The notes: generated by a model not told the origin, from the sequence alone. Shown: positions 1 to 10,022, counted from the stretch's first letter. The stretch is 64,000 bases of DNA from Acidicapsa dinghuensis (GCF_025685685.1 NZ_JAGSYH010000004.1:434001-498000); one strand, 5' to 3'. Made by a program: numbers and translations.

Positions 1-819
1 GAACTTGCCCGCAAACTTGTCGCAGCACAATCGGCTGTTGCGCGGGCGCTGCGCAGGCGTAGGAAACGCCTCTGTCGGAATAGGCACTACTTCAGGCGCA
101 GCCTGACGCGATGCAAACTCCGCAAAGATCGCTTTCGCAAATCCGCACCAGCTTGTCTCTCCAGCACAGCTTAGGTGATACGTCCCGATGATCTCGTGGG
201 CATCGACATCCGCTTTCGCTATCGTCCGCAACGCTGCCGCAGTTGCATCCGTGAGGGCCTCGGCAGTCGTTGGTGCGCCAATCTGATCATCAACCACCTT
301 CAGCACGCTACGCTCCCTGCCCAATCGCAACATCGTATGCAGAAAGTTCTTGCCCTCGGCCGCGTACACCCAGCTCGTGCGCAGAATGATGTGCTGCCCT
401 CGTGCATCGGCAATCGCCTTCTCGCCATCCAGCTTCGATTGCCCATACACATTCAGCGGACCAGTCTCATCTGTCTCAACCCACGGCTTCGTTCCGGATC
501 CATCAAAGACATAATCCGTCGAATAATGAATGAGCCATCCGCCAAGCGCAGCCATCTCCTGAGCCATCACGCCAGGAGCGATCGCATTTACGCGATGCGC
601 AAGATCCTGCTCCTGCTCCGCGCGATCCACCGCCGTGTAAGCCGCGGCATTGATCAGAATCTCCGGCTGGCTCGTACGTACTGCTTCGCGCACAGCATCC
701 GCATCCGCCAGATCAAGTTGAGCATGTGTCAGAGCAATCAATTCTGACCCGGCCTGCAGCTTTCGCTCCAGCAGCTTACCTAACTGACCACCAGCCCCGA
801 GCAACAAAATTCGCGGCAT
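1..819 (-). CDS. rfbD: dTDP-4-dehydrorhamnose reductase RfbD (3' end outside window)
   Basis: Final step of dTDP-L-rhamnose synthesis: NAD(P)H-dependent reduction of dTDP-4-dehydrorhamnose in the cytoplasm. The frame is open from the ATG at 819 to base 1, giving 273 residues. The family is about 290-300 residues long, so only the last few tens of residues are missing. Visible are an N-terminal GxxGQLG dinucleotide-binding loop (about residues 8-14), an STDYVFDG motif at 100-107 and the SDR-type YGQSK catalytic pair at 125-129. The ATG overlaps the rfbC stop (TGATG), so the two are translationally coupled. Start and family are clear. The C-terminus cannot be judged. Confidence 0.95.
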   Translation of the reverse strand, partial: MPRILLLGAGGQLGKLLERKLQAGSELIALTHAQLDLADADAVREAVRTSQPEILINAAAYTAVDRAEQEQDLAHRVNAIAPGVMAQEMAALGGWLIHYSTDYVFDGSGTKPWVETDETGPLNVYGQSKLDGEKAIADARGQHIILRTSWVYAAEGKNFLHTMLRLGRERSVLKVVDDQIGAPTTAEALTDATAAALRTIAKADVDAHEIIGTYHLSCAGETSWCGFAKAIFAEFASRQAAPEVVPIPTEAFPTPAQRPRNSRLCCDKFAGKF

Positions 820-1364
820 CAGTCAAAAACCTCAGCATCGGCCAACCGCAACCCTGCCTGATCCTTCACCGAAAGAATCGCGTCTTCTGGCCCGACATGC
901 CAGTCAATCTCCAACGCCGGATCATTCCACAACACTGTGCGTTCTGCCTTCGGCGAGTAATAATCCGTCACCTTGTAACTCAAACCAACATTATCCGTAA
1001 GCGCGGCGAACCCATGCCCGAAACCAACCGGAATCCATACCATCCGCAGATTGTCAGCACTGAGTTCGACAGTTGTGTGTTTGCCAAATGTCGGCGAGCT
1101 TTTACGCAGATCCACAATCACATCCAGCACCGCGCCTGATGCCACACGCACCAGTTTCCCCTGCGGCTCGCCAATCTGATAATGAATGCCGCGAATCACA
1201 TTCTTCTTCGATACAGAAAAGTTGTCCTGCTTCCACTGGTTAGGAAGCCCAAACTCCACTATCTTCGCCAGGTTAAATGTCTCGAAAAAATATCCGCGAT
1301 CATCGCGAAATACGCGCGGTTCAATCACGATCACGCCAGGCAGCGATGTCTCGATTACATTCAC
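819..1364 (-). CDS. rfbC: dTDP-4-dehydrorhamnose 3,5-epimerase RfbC
   Basis: Epimerises dTDP-4-keto-6-deoxyglucose at C3 and C5, the third step of dTDP-L-rhamnose synthesis. At 181 residues it has normal length for this cupin family. The catalytic histidine lies in the IRGIHYQ motif (His61), followed by the conserved GKLVRV strand and, near residues 130-137, the tyrosine-containing KVTDYYSP segment. It sits in the middle of an rfbA-rfbC-rfbD run. Its ATG overlaps the rfbA stop (ATGA) and its stop overlaps the rfbD start, so the three are one transcript. rfbB, the glucose dehydratase, is not in the window. Confidence 0.96.
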   Translation of the reverse strand: MNVIETSLPGVIVIEPRVFRDDRGYFFETFNLAKIVEFGLPNQWKQDNFSVSKKNVIRGIHYQIGEPQGKLVRVASGAVLDVIVDLRKSSPTFGKHTTVELSADNLRMVWIPVGFGHGFAALTDNVGLSYKVTDYYSPKAERTVLWNDPALEIDWHVGPEDAILSVKDQAGLRLADAEVFD

Positions 1365-2254
1365 AGCAATCCACCACCTTGCACAAACGGCTCATTCAGC
1401 AATGACAAGACATACTCTCCGTAACCGCTCTTTTGCGCACGGCTGCCAAGCTCTTTCAGCCGCTCGGCGTCGATCCATCCACGCCGGTACGCAATCTCTT
1501 CCGGGCAGGCAACCTTCAATCCCTGCCGTTGCTCAATGGTCTTGATAAATAGACCCGCCTCAAACAGCGAGTCGTGCGTGCCGGTGTCGAGCCATGCCAT
1601 GCCGCGCCCCATTACTTCGACGTGCAATGTGCCTGCATTCAGATAGTGCCGGTTTACATCAGTGATCTCGAGTTCCCCGCGCGGCGAAGGCTTCAACCCC
1701 GCAGCCACTTCCACAACCGAGGAGTCATAGAAATAAATACCTGTCACCGCATAACGCGACTTCGGTTTTGCCGGCTTCTCTTCAATGCTGATTGCGCGGC
1801 CATCCGAACCGAACTCCACCACACCATAACGCTCAGGATCGGTCACCGGATAAGCAAACACCGTCGCTCCCTCGCTGCGTTTCGCCGCAGCAGATAACAG
1901 ATTCCCCAGCGTCTGTCCGTGAAAGATGTTGTCCCCCAGCACCAGCGCGCAATTGTCATTGCCGATAAACTCACGGCCGATGACGAACGCCTGCGCCAGC
2001 CCCTCAGGCTTGGGCTGCACCGCATAGCTTAGCTTCATCCCCCACTGGTTGCCGTCTCCCAGCAACGCCTGAAAACTCGGCGTATCGCGCGGTGTCGAAA
2101 TGATCAGAACTTCCTGAATACCCGCCAGCATCAGAGCCGAAAGCGGATAGTAAATCATGGGCTTGTCGTACACCGGCAACAGCTGCTTCGAAATAACATG
2201 TGTTACCGGATACAGCCGCGTCGCCGAACCTCCGGCGAGAAGAATTCCCTTCAT
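1361..2254 (-). CDS. rfbA: glucose-1-phosphate thymidylyltransferase RfbA
   Basis: Makes dTDP-glucose from glucose-1-phosphate and dTTP, the first step of dTDP-L-rhamnose synthesis. The N-terminal signature [13 protein letters not shown] is followed by [17 protein letters not shown], the nucleotide and sugar-phosphate binding core. I place the start at the ATG at 2254 (297 residues). It has GAGG about six bases upstream and begins MKGILLAGG as the family does. An in-frame codon at 2281 would add nine unrelated residues. First gene of the rfbACD operon. A perfect 9-bp inverted repeat at 2310-2341 lies in its leader. Confidence 0.95.
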   Translation of the reverse strand: MKGILLAGGSATRLYPVTHVISKQLLPVYDKPMIYYPLSALMLAGIQEVLIISTPRDTPSFQALLGDGNQWGMKLSYAVQPKPEGLAQAFVIGREFIGNDNCALVLGDNIFHGQTLGNLLSAAAKRSEGATVFAYPVTDPERYGVVEFGSDGRAISIEEKPAKPKSRYAVTGIYFYDSSVVEVAAGLKPSPRGELEITDVNRHYLNAGTLHVEVMGRGMAWLDTGTHDSLFEAGLFIKTIEQRQGLKVACPEEIAYRRGWIDAERLKELGSRAQKSGYGEYVLSLLNEPFVQGGGLL

Positions 2255-2309
2255 CGTTTCCTCATTCCTTTTAGGAATCACTTGAAGCCAAAGCGCCCAT
2301 ACACACCGA

Positions 2310-2341
2310 GAGCCCAGGACTTATCTCCAAAGCCTGGGCTC
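2310..2341. repeat. 9-bp inverted repeat upstream of rfbA
   Basis: GAGCCCAGG at 2310-2318 and CCTGGGCTC at 2333-2341 form a perfect stem with a 14-base loop. It sits between mogA and rfbA. No T-run follows on the minus strand, so it does not look like a simple terminator of mogA. It may be a leader structure, a processing site or one of the many dispersed palindromes of this genome. Confidence 0.4.
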
Positions 2342-2464
2342 CCCGGTTGCAACCCGAACCAGCCCTCCCCCGAAAACTGATCCGGTTACAAACCAAGAGT
2401 ATCCAGATCCCTCTGGAGCAACCATTCTTCTTTCGTGCCATCACCTCACCAGTCGAGTGATTGC

Positions 2465-2956
2465 CTATCCCCTCTTGGGATGTTCCGTGCCACCAGAGGT
2501 GATCTCCAGGGCATGACTCAGTAGCGGCAAAATCGCCTGCACGCTTTCTTTCGCACCATTTTCGCTTCCCGGCACATTCACAATTAAAGTCTTTCCCTTC
2601 AACCCTGCAATGGCACGGCTCAACCACGCAAATTTATAGGATGGTGCGCAAAAAGTCCGCATCGCTTCCGGCAATCCCGGAACCTCCCGCTCAATTACCC
2701 TGCGTGTCGCTTCGGGCGTAATGTCCCTCGGTCCCAATCCCGTGCCGCCTACCGTCACCACCAATTGGTATTCCTGATGGCATAGTTCACTCAGTAAAGT
2801 TACGATGGCTTCTTCGTCGTCAGGAACCAGCCCCCGCCCAATAGTCTCGTCCGGCCAAAGCTGCTGCAAGAGCGTCGCCACCGCAGGTCCGGATCTATCT
2901 TCCCGCATGCCCCCAGCGCATCGATCCGAAATGGTCACCACGGCAATCCCCGCCAT
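2465..2956 (-). CDS. mogA: molybdopterin adenylyltransferase / MogA-MoaB family
   Basis: Acts late in molybdenum cofactor synthesis, adenylylating molybdopterin before molybdate insertion. The MoCF-binding fold is evident: the VVTISDRC strand at the start, VTVGGTGLGPRDITPE (about residues 68-83) and VNVPGS (about 126-131). These bind the pterin and nucleotide. About 163 residues is normal for stand-alone MogA/MoaB. I choose the ATG at 2956, with AGGA nine bases upstream, over a GTG two codons earlier. MogA and MoaB cannot be separated confidently without alignment. A molybdenum enzyme, msrP, lies at 30741, but no other cofactor gene adjoins. Confidence 0.85.
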   Translation of the reverse strand: MAGIAVVTISDRCAGGMREDRSGPAVATLLQQLWPDETIGRGLVPDDEEAIVTLLSELCHQEYQLVVTVGGTGLGPRDITPEATRRVIEREVPGLPEAMRTFCAPSYKFAWLSRAIAGLKGKTLIVNVPGSENGAKESVQAILPLLSHALEITSGGTEHPKRG

Positions 2957-3044
2957 ACCCACTCATCCTAATTGATCCTCCTCTCTGGACGCTGCAATCG
3001 AATGTTTCGTCTGCTGTAACTTTTCTGATCAGTCTCCCATCTTC

Positions 3045-3072
3045 TTGAGGTCAACCAAAAATCCGTTATCAT
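3045..3072 (+). promoter_or_regulatory. candidate sigma-70 promoter of the glutathione peroxidase gene
   Basis: TTGAGG at 3045-3050 and TATCAT at 3067-3072 are separated by 16 bp and lie about 80 bp before the start codon at 3149. The match is good but not perfect, and no transcript data support it. Confidence 0.35.
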
Positions 3073-3148
3073 CGCCGGTACATAGCAATCTGAATTCTGC
3101 GCAAACCTCTTCCCCATCCATCAACACCCACCCACTCACGGAGACATC

Positions 3149-3724
3149 ATGCGAATCTCACTTCCCACTCGCCGCGTTTTTCAGTTTGCCGCGTCTCTCG
3201 CCCTATCCTGCGCTATAGCCGCCTCTGCTGCTCCCAAAAGCATCTACGACTTCACGCTCAAATCCATCGATGGGCAGCCTACTCCGCTTTCCGGTTATCA
3301 CGGCAAAGTTGTCCTGCTGGTCAACGTAGCCAGCCGCTGCGGATTCACTCCGCAGTACACGGCGCTCGAATCTGTCTATGAAAAGTACAAGAATCGCGGC
3401 TTGGTCATCGTCGGCGTTCCAGCCAACAATTTCGCCGGTCAGGAACCAGGAACCAACGAGGAAATCAAGACCTTCTGCACCCGCAAATACAACGTTTCTT
3501 TCCCAATGATGTCCAAGCTCTCTGTAAAAGGAGATGACAAGACCCCGCTCTACCAGTTCCTCACCAGCACAGAGGAAGACCCCAAATTCGGCGGCGAAAT
3601 CCAATGGAACTTCACCAAGTTCCTCTTCGACCGCAACGGGAACCCGGTCGCTCGTTTTGAGCCCAAGGTGACTCCAGATTCGCCAGAAGTGATCTCTGCG
3701 ATAGAATCAGCACTATCCCACTGA
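3149..3724 (+). CDS. secreted glutathione peroxidase (cysteine type)
   Basis: Reduces hydroperoxides using a thiol donor, probably thioredoxin as for most bacterial members. Residues 1-27 form a signal peptide, so it acts in the periplasm. The catalytic tetrad of the family is present: Cys64 in NVASRCGFT, Gln98 in NFAGQEPG, and Trp153-Asn154 in IQWNFTKF. The active residue is encoded as Cys, so no selenocysteine is needed. Length is normal (191). GGAG precedes the ATG by seven bases. It is monocistronic: a candidate promoter lies upstream and a perfect terminator at 3771 follows. Confidence 0.93.
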   Translation: MRISLPTRRVFQFAASLALSCAIAASAAPKSIYDFTLKSIDGQPTPLSGYHGKVVLLVNVASRCGFTPQYTALESVYEKYKNRGLVIVGVPANNFAGQEPGTNEEIKTFCTRKYNVSFPMMSKLSVKGDDKTPLYQFLTSTEEDPKFGGEIQWNFTKFLFDRNGNPVARFEPKVTPDSPEVISAIESALSH

Positions 3725-3770
3725 TTTTTCGATCCCCTCAACACAACGTCAATTTCTTTGATTGATCTCT

Positions 3771-3806
3771 AAAGCCTCTGTCTCAAAATGGACAGAGGCT
3801 TTTCGT
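3771..3806 (+). terminator. rho-independent terminator after the glutathione peroxidase gene
   Basis: A perfect 12-bp stem, AAAGCCTCTGTC (3771-3782) with GACAGAGGCTTT (3791-3802), closes an 8-base loop and ends in a T-containing stretch. It separates the peroxidase gene from the permease gene at 3911. Confidence 0.85.
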
Positions 3807-3910
3807 TTCTGAACAGAAATCCTCGCTTGCGCACCATAAGTCTCTGATTCTGCAAGCGCAAACGAGGGCTTCTACTTGCAGCAATCGTTTGTGCGTGCCG
3901 GGAGGAAAAT

Positions 3911-6379
3911 GTGCAAGCCGTCCTCTATGATCTGCGTTTTGCGTTGCGCCAGCTTCGCCGTTCGTCTGGTTTTGCCACAATCGTCATCGCAACCATCGCT
4001 CTGGGCATCGCTGCCACTACCACCATCTTCAGCCTTGTCGATGCAGTTTTACTGCGCCCACTGCCTTTTCCCGAAGCGGACAAGCTGATCTCGCTACAAA
4101 CACTCGAACGAGTCGACAGCCCGGACAACAGCCGTGGTGCAGGCGTCGTGCCCAACGACACCTCTTATCCCAATTTCTATGACTGGCGCAGCTTGAATAA
4201 GAGCTTCTCTTCTATGGCCGCCTACCAGACTGGAGGCTTGGTCTTCGCAGCACGATCCGGTGTTTCAGCGCAACGCATCAACGGTGCCGAAGCGTCTGCG
4301 GGTTTCTTTGCAACTCTCGGCGTCCTGCCGCAACTTGGCCGCGACTTTCAACCCGCCGATGAGCAGGCCGGCACACGAACCGTCGTCCTCAGCTACGATT
4401 TCTGGCGTACCAACTTTTCTGCCGATCCCTCCATCGTTGGTCGCACTATCCTGCTCAATGACGCACAGTGCACCGTCATCGGTGTCATGCCTGCTGGCTT
4501 CAGTTTCCCAGTATCGAATAATCCCGCAGCACTCTGGCTCAATACCGGACGCGACGCTGAAGGCTCGAATCCCTCGATGCAGCAACGCGGTTACAATCAA
4601 CTCTCCATCGTCGGCCGTCTGCGTCCCGGCATCACAGCCTCACAGGCAAAAGCCGACATGGATACCATTGCGCAGCAACTGGCAGCCCGCTATCCAGATA
4701 ACAACGCGAAAGAGACCTCCGTCAGCGTCGTGCCACAGTTGCAGGATCTCGTCGGCAACGTCCAAACTCCGCTCCGTATTCTGTTCTCCGCGGTAGCTTG
4801 CCTGCTTCTCATAGTCTGCGCCAATGTCGCTGGACTACTCTTGACCCGCACCAGCTTGCGTCGTAATGAATTTGCGATCCGCTCCGCCATCGGCGCATCC
4901 AGAGTAACGATCCTTCGTCAACTCATGATGGAATCGCTCACGCTGGCACTCGCCGGCGGCTTCATCGGTCTCGCCATCACCTCCGTTGTTCTTAGATTTC
5001 TACCGGCGTTTCTACCGGCCAATCTGCCACGCGCCTCCGAAATCTCCGCGAATTCCGAAGTCTTTCTCTTCGCGATTGGTGTGTCCTTACTCACCGGCAC
5101 ACTCTTCGGTGTTCTTCCTGCGTGGCAGGCCTCGCGTCAGGACCCAGCACAATCCCTCGGAGATGTGGCACGCGGTGGCTTTGCTGGACGCCGTCACTTC
5201 CGCCTGCAAAGCGTGCTCGTCGTAACCCAGACAGCCGTAGGGCTCGTCCTGCTGATTGCTGCCGGCCTGTTGATTCGCAGCTTCGATCGTACTCTTCGCA
5301 TCGATCCCGGCTTCGACCCGGACCAGATGCTTTCTTTCCGTATTTCTATCCCGACACGACACATGAGTCTTGAAAAACAAGGCCAGTTCATTCATGAACT
5401 CCTTGCTCGCCTGCAATCTCTTCAAGGTGTCAAGGCCGCCACCGCTGCTTTCCCGCTGCCTCTCACGCAAGGGGATATCAACATCTCCTTCACCATCGCA
5501 GGCCGTCCTACGCCTGCGGGAGAAGAACCAAGCGCACGTGTCTCATTAGTTGAGCTGAACTATTTCCAGGCGCTCCGCATTCCTCTCAAACAAGGCCGCT
5601 TCTTCCTTGAATCAGAAAATAACGCCAACGGACGACCCGTCGTCATTGTCAATGAAGCCTTCGCACGCCGCTTCTTTCCCGGTGCAAATCCCATCGGCCA
5701 GCACATGACTTCCGGCCTCGGCATCGGTGATACACCGCCCGCACGAGAAATCGTTGGCGTCGTCGGTAATGTCAAGCGCGCCAGCCCCACCGAAGCAGAC
5801 CGGCCCGAATACTACATTCCATTTGAGCAGGCTCCGGTTGCTACACCGAACATCGCACTTCGCATATCAGGAGATCCCAGCCGTTATTACAACTTAGTTC
5901 GTGCAGAAGTAGCGCGGATGGACCGAACCCTACCCGTCTATCGTTTTCAGAGCTATCGCGAAGATCTGGCTCGCACCACAGCCCAGCAGCGATTTCAGAC
6001 TACTCTGCTGACCGCCTTCGCCTTCATTGCACTCGCCCTCACAGGACTAGGCCTCTACGCGGCGCTCAGCTACATGGTCGCGTTGCGTACACCGGAGTTG
6101 GGACTGCGCATGGCCCTCGGCGCGCCGCGAGCCAGCATCCTTAGCCTTATGTTGTCTCGTGGACTCACGATGGTGTCGCTGGGCCTAGGTGCCGGACTCT
6201 TCACTGCCACGGCTCTTACGAAAACCATGGCTGGTTTGCTCTACGGCGTGAAGCCTCTGGACCCTCTGACTTTTCTTGGAATGAGCCTGCTTCTAATCGC
6301 AGTCTCGTCAATGGCAAGCCTTATCCCCGCCTTGCGCGCCGCTACAGTCGATCCAGCACGCACATTGCGCAACTCGTAA
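3911..6379 (+). CDS. ADOP-type ABC permease (MacB/FtsX fold)
   Basis: An integral membrane protein of 822 residues with the layout of the large permeases abundant in Acidobacteria. It has a short cytoplasmic start (DLRFALRQLRRSSGFA), one membrane helix near 20-45, a MacB-like periplasmic core, then two three-helix FtsX blocks around residues 285-420 and 690-815. The second block contains the typical LGLYAALSYMV and GLRMALGA motifs. Its substrate is unknown. Members are usually annotated as antimicrobial-peptide or macrolide exporters. The start is GTG, preceded by a strong GGAGGA. No ATPase gene is adjacent, so the motor must come from elsewhere. Confidence 0.9.
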   Translation: MQAVLYDLRFALRQLRRSSGFATIVIATIALGIAATTTIFSLVDAVLLRPLPFPEADKLISLQTLERVDSPDNSRGAGVVPNDTSYPNFYDWRSLNKSFSSMAAYQTGGLVFAARSGVSAQRINGAEASAGFFATLGVLPQLGRDFQPADEQAGTRTVVLSYDFWRTNFSADPSIVGRTILLNDAQCTVIGVMPAGFSFPVSNNPAALWLNTGRDAEGSNPSMQQRGYNQLSIVGRLRPGITASQAKADMDTIAQQLAARYPDNNAKETSVSVVPQLQDLVGNVQTPLRILFSAVACLLLIVCANVAGLLLTRTSLRRNEFAIRSAIGASRVTILRQLMMESLTLALAGGFIGLAITSVVLRFLPAFLPANLPRASEISANSEVFLFAIGVSLLTGTLFGVLPAWQASRQDPAQSLGDVARGGFAGRRHFRLQSVLVVTQTAVGLVLLIAAGLLIRSFDRTLRIDPGFDPDQMLSFRISIPTRHMSLEKQGQFIHELLARLQSLQGVKAATAAFPLPLTQGDINISFTIAGRPTPAGEEPSARVSLVELNYFQALRIPLKQGRFFLESENNANGRPVVIVNEAFARRFFPGANPIGQHMTSGLGIGDTPPAREIVGVVGNVKRASPTEADRPEYYIPFEQAPVATPNIALRISGDPSRYYNLVRAEVARMDRTLPVYRFQSYREDLARTTAQQRFQTTLLTAFAFIALALTGLGLYAALSYMVALRTPELGLRMALGAPRASILSLMLSRGLTMVSLGLGAGLFTATALTKTMAGLLYGVKPLDPLTFLGMSLLLIAVSSMASLIPALRAATVDPARTLRNS

Positions 6380-6389
6380 GCCGGGACCG

Positions 6390-7724
6390 CTAATCGCCCT
6401 GAGCTTCCTGCTTACGTCGCTTGCTGAACGAAACTGCAAGCGCGACGATTATCAGTGTCGCAGCAGCCGGCGCCCACACCGGCAGCCATCCGCGAACAGA
6501 GAACCAGGCCGTCCAAACCATTCCGATCCAGGAAAATGCCGTTCCAAGCACTGCCCAGAAAGCCGCCTTCCGGAAAAACTCCGAAGCGTCCAATCTGCGC
6601 TGCGCTGCCACGGCCGCGAATTGATAAGCAGTCATCAGCTCCTGCCGGGCCGATATGAGATCCGCAGTCGCCGACTCTTCCTTCGCATGCGCCTGGGTCA
6701 GTGCAAACGTCGCCTGGTCAAGCTGTTTCTTTGAGTCAAGGGTCGAGTTATCTCGCTGCTTCCAGAACAGCTCTGCCTCGTGCACCCGCTGCGCAGCCGA
6801 TTCCATCGCAGATTTTGAGGATGCCTCCGCAGCCAGAATCTTCGCTGTCGATTCCCTCCCAGACTCGAGAGCCTGGTGCAACTGCGCCGTTGACTCCTCC
6901 AGCAGCTTCCTGGCTTCTATCTCTGCGTGCTCCGATCGCCGCAAACTCTCCTCTGCGTGAGCTATGCGATCTTCCAGCGCTTCAATCGCCTGCCGCACAA
7001 CCTCTTGAAGAGCCTGCAACTCCTGGCGATCTGTTTGCTCCTGTCTCTCAAACTCCGCTACGCTCTGCTGGATGCTCTCCAGACGGCCCTGTACCGCTGA
7101 GGCGATTTGCTCAAACTCATCCCGCTGACTTTGCCACGAGTTCTCCGCCCCAGAGATACGCGCAGAAAGCTCCGCAAAACGCCCGTCCAACTCGGCAGGC
7201 GCCACAAAATGTACCGCACGCTCACCCGCGGCGGCATCGGAAACGGAATCTGCCCTGCTTGGAACCGTCTCGTCATCTCCCTTTTCGATATCGTCGGGCT
7301 TAGGCCACGGAAGCGCTATGCTCTCGACTGTCGCTCTAGCCATGGAGAGTGCGTCGATATCGCCGCGCTCTTCCCGTGGCGGAATACGCGGCGGCCCAAG
7401 TTCCAGCCCCTCTTCCAATCCCGCCAGAAACCCCAACTGTGCTCCACTCATAACCTTCCCAAACTGGGCAAGCTTCTTACTAAGCGCTTCGGTTCGCACA
7501 GCATCTTCCAGCAGCACGGACTTTGCCTGCTTGACCGCCTCCATTCGACGAATTCTCTCCTGAATCTCAACCTTCAGGTTGTCCATATCGCCCAGCAATT
7601 CCATCAATTGCTCGGGATTGCCTTCAGGTTCCTGCGAAGCGTCTCCAGAGCGCACAGGTGATCTCTTGGAAAACTCAACGTTCTCCGGGCTTACGATCTT
7701 CAACCCTTCGCTCAATGGCTTCAT
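6390..7724 (-). CDS. coiled-coil protein with two C-terminal membrane helices, function unknown
   Basis: I do not recognise the family. Starting at the ATG at 7724, it has about 444 residues. The N-terminal 130 residues are charged and predicted helical. Residues from about 185 to 380 are a long, Gln/Glu/Ala-rich coiled coil. Near the C-terminus two hydrophobic stretches separated by a short loop should anchor it in the inner membrane, followed by a basic tail. The organisation suggests a scaffold or a protein spanning the cell envelope. An in-frame TTG at 7751 is an alternative start. It is convergent with the permease gene, with only ten bases between the stops. Confidence 0.75.
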   Translation of the reverse strand: MKPLSEGLKIVSPENVEFSKRSPVRSGDASQEPEGNPEQLMELLGDMDNLKVEIQERIRRMEAVKQAKSVLLEDAVRTEALSKKLAQFGKVMSGAQLGFLAGLEEGLELGPPRIPPREERGDIDALSMARATVESIALPWPKPDDIEKGDDETVPSRADSVSDAAAGERAVHFVAPAELDGRFAELSARISGAENSWQSQRDEFEQIASAVQGRLESIQQSVAEFERQEQTDRQELQALQEVVRQAIEALEDRIAHAEESLRRSEHAEIEARKLLEESTAQLHQALESGRESTAKILAAEASSKSAMESAAQRVHEAELFWKQRDNSTLDSKKQLDQATFALTQAHAKEESATADLISARQELMTAYQFAAVAAQRRLDASEFFRKAAFWAVLGTAFSWIGMVWTAWFSVRGWLPVWAPAAATLIIVALAVSFSKRRKQEAQGD

Positions 7725-7960
7725 ACCAGCTTCGCCATCACGCCCAGGCAACCGGCCAGGTGCCCTTAGCGCCTTTCTATATTTCTAAGCCCGAAGACAC
7801 TACAACCGGCTCTTTAACGACGCATCGCCGTCAATTGCCGGTTGCCAGTGCGAGCTGCATTCTTTCTTGGCTTATTCAGAATACCTCTCAGTAATACAAT
7901 CCTCAACGCCTAAGTGATATTAACTCTGGTACTTTCGTGTGATGGGCAGTCCGGCTTTCG

Positions 7961-9676
7961 CTAGAAATGCCAGATCAGGTCGGCAGCGAGCGTAAGCGAC
8001 TGAGTCTTGGCGCCGATAGCCCGCATCGCTTGCTGCGCCGTTTCGCCAACAGTCAAATTCGAGAGAGCCGCCACGCTCGCCCCCGGATTGATATCCAGAG
8101 CCCTCAATCCATATGGACTGTAGCTGTGCGTATAGCTCAGCTCAGGCCGGAACGTCACTGTCGATCCCGTCCAGAAATCGAAGCCCACCATGTGCTCCTC
8201 AAACACTCCTGGAGTTCCAGTGCGCTGTCCCTTCATATCATCCACAACTTCATTCCGGATGTTGAGCGACGCCCGGTGATTCCAGAAATCATGCTCGACA
8301 TAGTTGGTGACCGCCCACTCATTCGCAAGGCAGCGTGCCGACTGCTGCGATGCCGGCAACCGTGGATCTTCGCAAACAGCGCCGAAGTTCAAAGTAGATC
8401 CGGCTCCGTTGTGTTCAGGCCATGGAGTCGGCGATTGAAACATCGACAGCGGACCATTCGGAACACCCGTGTTGTACCAGTACATATTGGGCGTATCCCG
8501 CATGTACTGATACCAGGCCTCAGTGTCCGTGTGCCAGTGCTCGTTGATCTTGTGATACCAGGTCTCGTAGTACGCCGAAAGATTGTTATAGGCGTATTTC
8601 GCATCATTGATGCTATTGGCGCATGTATTCAGTGCGTCTCCACCGTTGTGCCATGTGTATACAAGGCATCCGTTCCCCGTGACTTTGGCGTCCGTGGTCC
8701 ACGGAGCAGTATCGCACCCCGGGGAAATACCCGCCTGGATCGTCCAGTGATCGTCTATCTTCGTCGTCAGGTTTGCGCCCAACTGCGTATAGCAGTCATA
8801 CGTATACAAAATCGAGTGCGAATAGGTGTAGTTGTTAGGAGCAAGCTGTGCTTCGATATCCGGTAGCGAGATGTAGCGCCCGATGCGCAGATCCGACCCC
8901 TGCCCAAGTTTCGGGAAATACAGATCCACGTAAAACATCACTGGATCATATCCATACTGCGCATTCTTCACCAGCAACTGCTGGCTGAAAATGCCATGAC
9001 TGGTGGTGAACCGGTAATCCTGTCCGTAAAGGTTCGTGATCCGGAATCCCCAGTCGAAATGATCCCGCTGCACTGTATTAGCAAGCTTCTCTGTGTAAAG
9101 GGCCAACTGATCCAGAACGACCATATTAGGAAACTCGTCGTATGCCGATGGCAGATTCGCGGGAATCCCCTTGCCTGCATTGCCACGGTTGTTCGTCGAG
9201 CCATTCGCCCCAACCGAAATCCATCCATACCACTTGACCTTGCTCAAATGCACAGGGTCTTTATCGATCGCCTGCTGCAGCATGTAAGTTTGCGTGTCAG
9301 GAGCGCCAATTACCTGCGTTCCACCAATCGGATAATCCGACGCGGGAAACGGTGGAGAGCTGATTGGGGCCGGCGTCCCGCGTCGTTGCGGTGCATTCGG
9401 ATCGCTCGGCGCTGTTCCCGTCCAGTCCGCTAAATAAGCCTTCCCCCATCGCGTAAAAAAGCCATCCGTTGGCTTGAAAAAAGGAGCGGTTGGAACCGAC
9501 CTATCACTCCCATCCGTTAACGCCGGCAACTCACTCGATGCCGAGACATCTGCGGCGGCCTCATCTGCCTTCCCACTCCCATCAGCTTTGGTTTGCCCCC
9601 TTAATGAAATCGCACCTGCGGCAAAAATCACGATCAAACCAGATAAAAAAAGACCTCTCAATAATCCCGGCTTCAA
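7961..9676 (-). CDS. outer-membrane beta-barrel porin-like protein (OmpL / BBP2 type)
   Basis: A signal peptide with a hydrophobic core (LSGLIVIFAAGAISLRGQ) is followed by a Ser/Pro-rich spacer. About 430 residues of alternating aromatic and polar strands follow, ending in WHF, the C-terminal phenylalanine expected for barrel insertion. Tyr, Trp and Asn are very frequent. This matches putative porins of the OmpL-like (BBP2) class. The start is uncertain. I prefer the TTG at 9676, with GGAGAGAGAG upstream, because it gives a compact signal peptide. An ATG at 9757 gives a 35-residue preamble. It is divergent from the PQQ dehydrogenase gene, so it may let that enzyme's substrate across the outer membrane. 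Confidence 0.75.
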   Translation of the reverse strand: MKPGLLRGLFLSGLIVIFAAGAISLRGQTKADGSGKADEAAADVSASSELPALTDGSDRSVPTAPFFKPTDGFFTRWGKAYLADWTGTAPSDPNAPQRRGTPAPISSPPFPASDYPIGGTQVIGAPDTQTYMLQQAIDKDPVHLSKVKWYGWISVGANGSTNNRGNAGKGIPANLPSAYDEFPNMVVLDQLALYTEKLANTVQRDHFDWGFRITNLYGQDYRFTTSHGIFSQQLLVKNAQYGYDPVMFYVDLYFPKLGQGSDLRIGRYISLPDIEAQLAPNNYTYSHSILYTYDCYTQLGANLTTKIDDHWTIQAGISPGCDTAPWTTDAKVTGNGCLVYTWHNGGDALNTCANSINDAKYAYNNLSAYYETWYHKINEHWHTDTEAWYQYMRDTPNMYWYNTGVPNGPLSMFQSPTPWPEHNGAGSTLNFGAVCEDPRLPASQQSARCLANEWAVTNYVEHDFWNHRASLNIRNEVVDDMKGQRTGTPGVFEEHMVGFDFWTGSTVTFRPELSYTHSYSPYGLRALDINPGASVAALSNLTVGETAQQAMRAIGAKTQSLTLAADLIWHF

Positions 9677-10022
9677 GGAACAACACTCTCTCTCCGGCTC
9701 ACCCCGGAAAACTCTCTTCCGCTGAGCACCTGATCTTGCACCGCGGTAAAGCTGCATGACGTGCGTTTCGATTCGCGAGACAATCGCACTACGCCTGCTT
9801 CCTCCGCAACGAGACGGTACAAAATCAGCTCCCGCAAAGTTTTTACCGGACATCTTCCAGCAGCTGAAGCAGGAGCTTGCACCGCCACCGAATTGCACTC
9901 TTCCGATCTCACCATTGGGGCCATAAGAGACGCGTAAGGGCCACCCAAGGAGCGTATAAGGGATGCATGCAATTTCCAGCTTTCGCATTGCATTCAAATC
10001 CAGAAGAGGTCGCGCCTGTCAG
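9677..10022. other. divergent intergenic region between porin and PQQ dehydrogenase genes
   Basis: These 346 bases separate two outward-facing genes and must hold both promoters. Open frames extend into it from both sides but look unlike coding sequence and overlap each other. I see no clear -35/-10 pair, hairpin or repeat. Confidence 0.4.

Noticed and set aside
175-747. Plus-strand frame over rfbD
   Set aside because: Rich in Arg and Ile with no domain. It is the complement of the clear rfbD reading frame.
3338-3340. Selenoprotein glutathione peroxidase
   Set aside because: The active-site codon encodes Cys directly.
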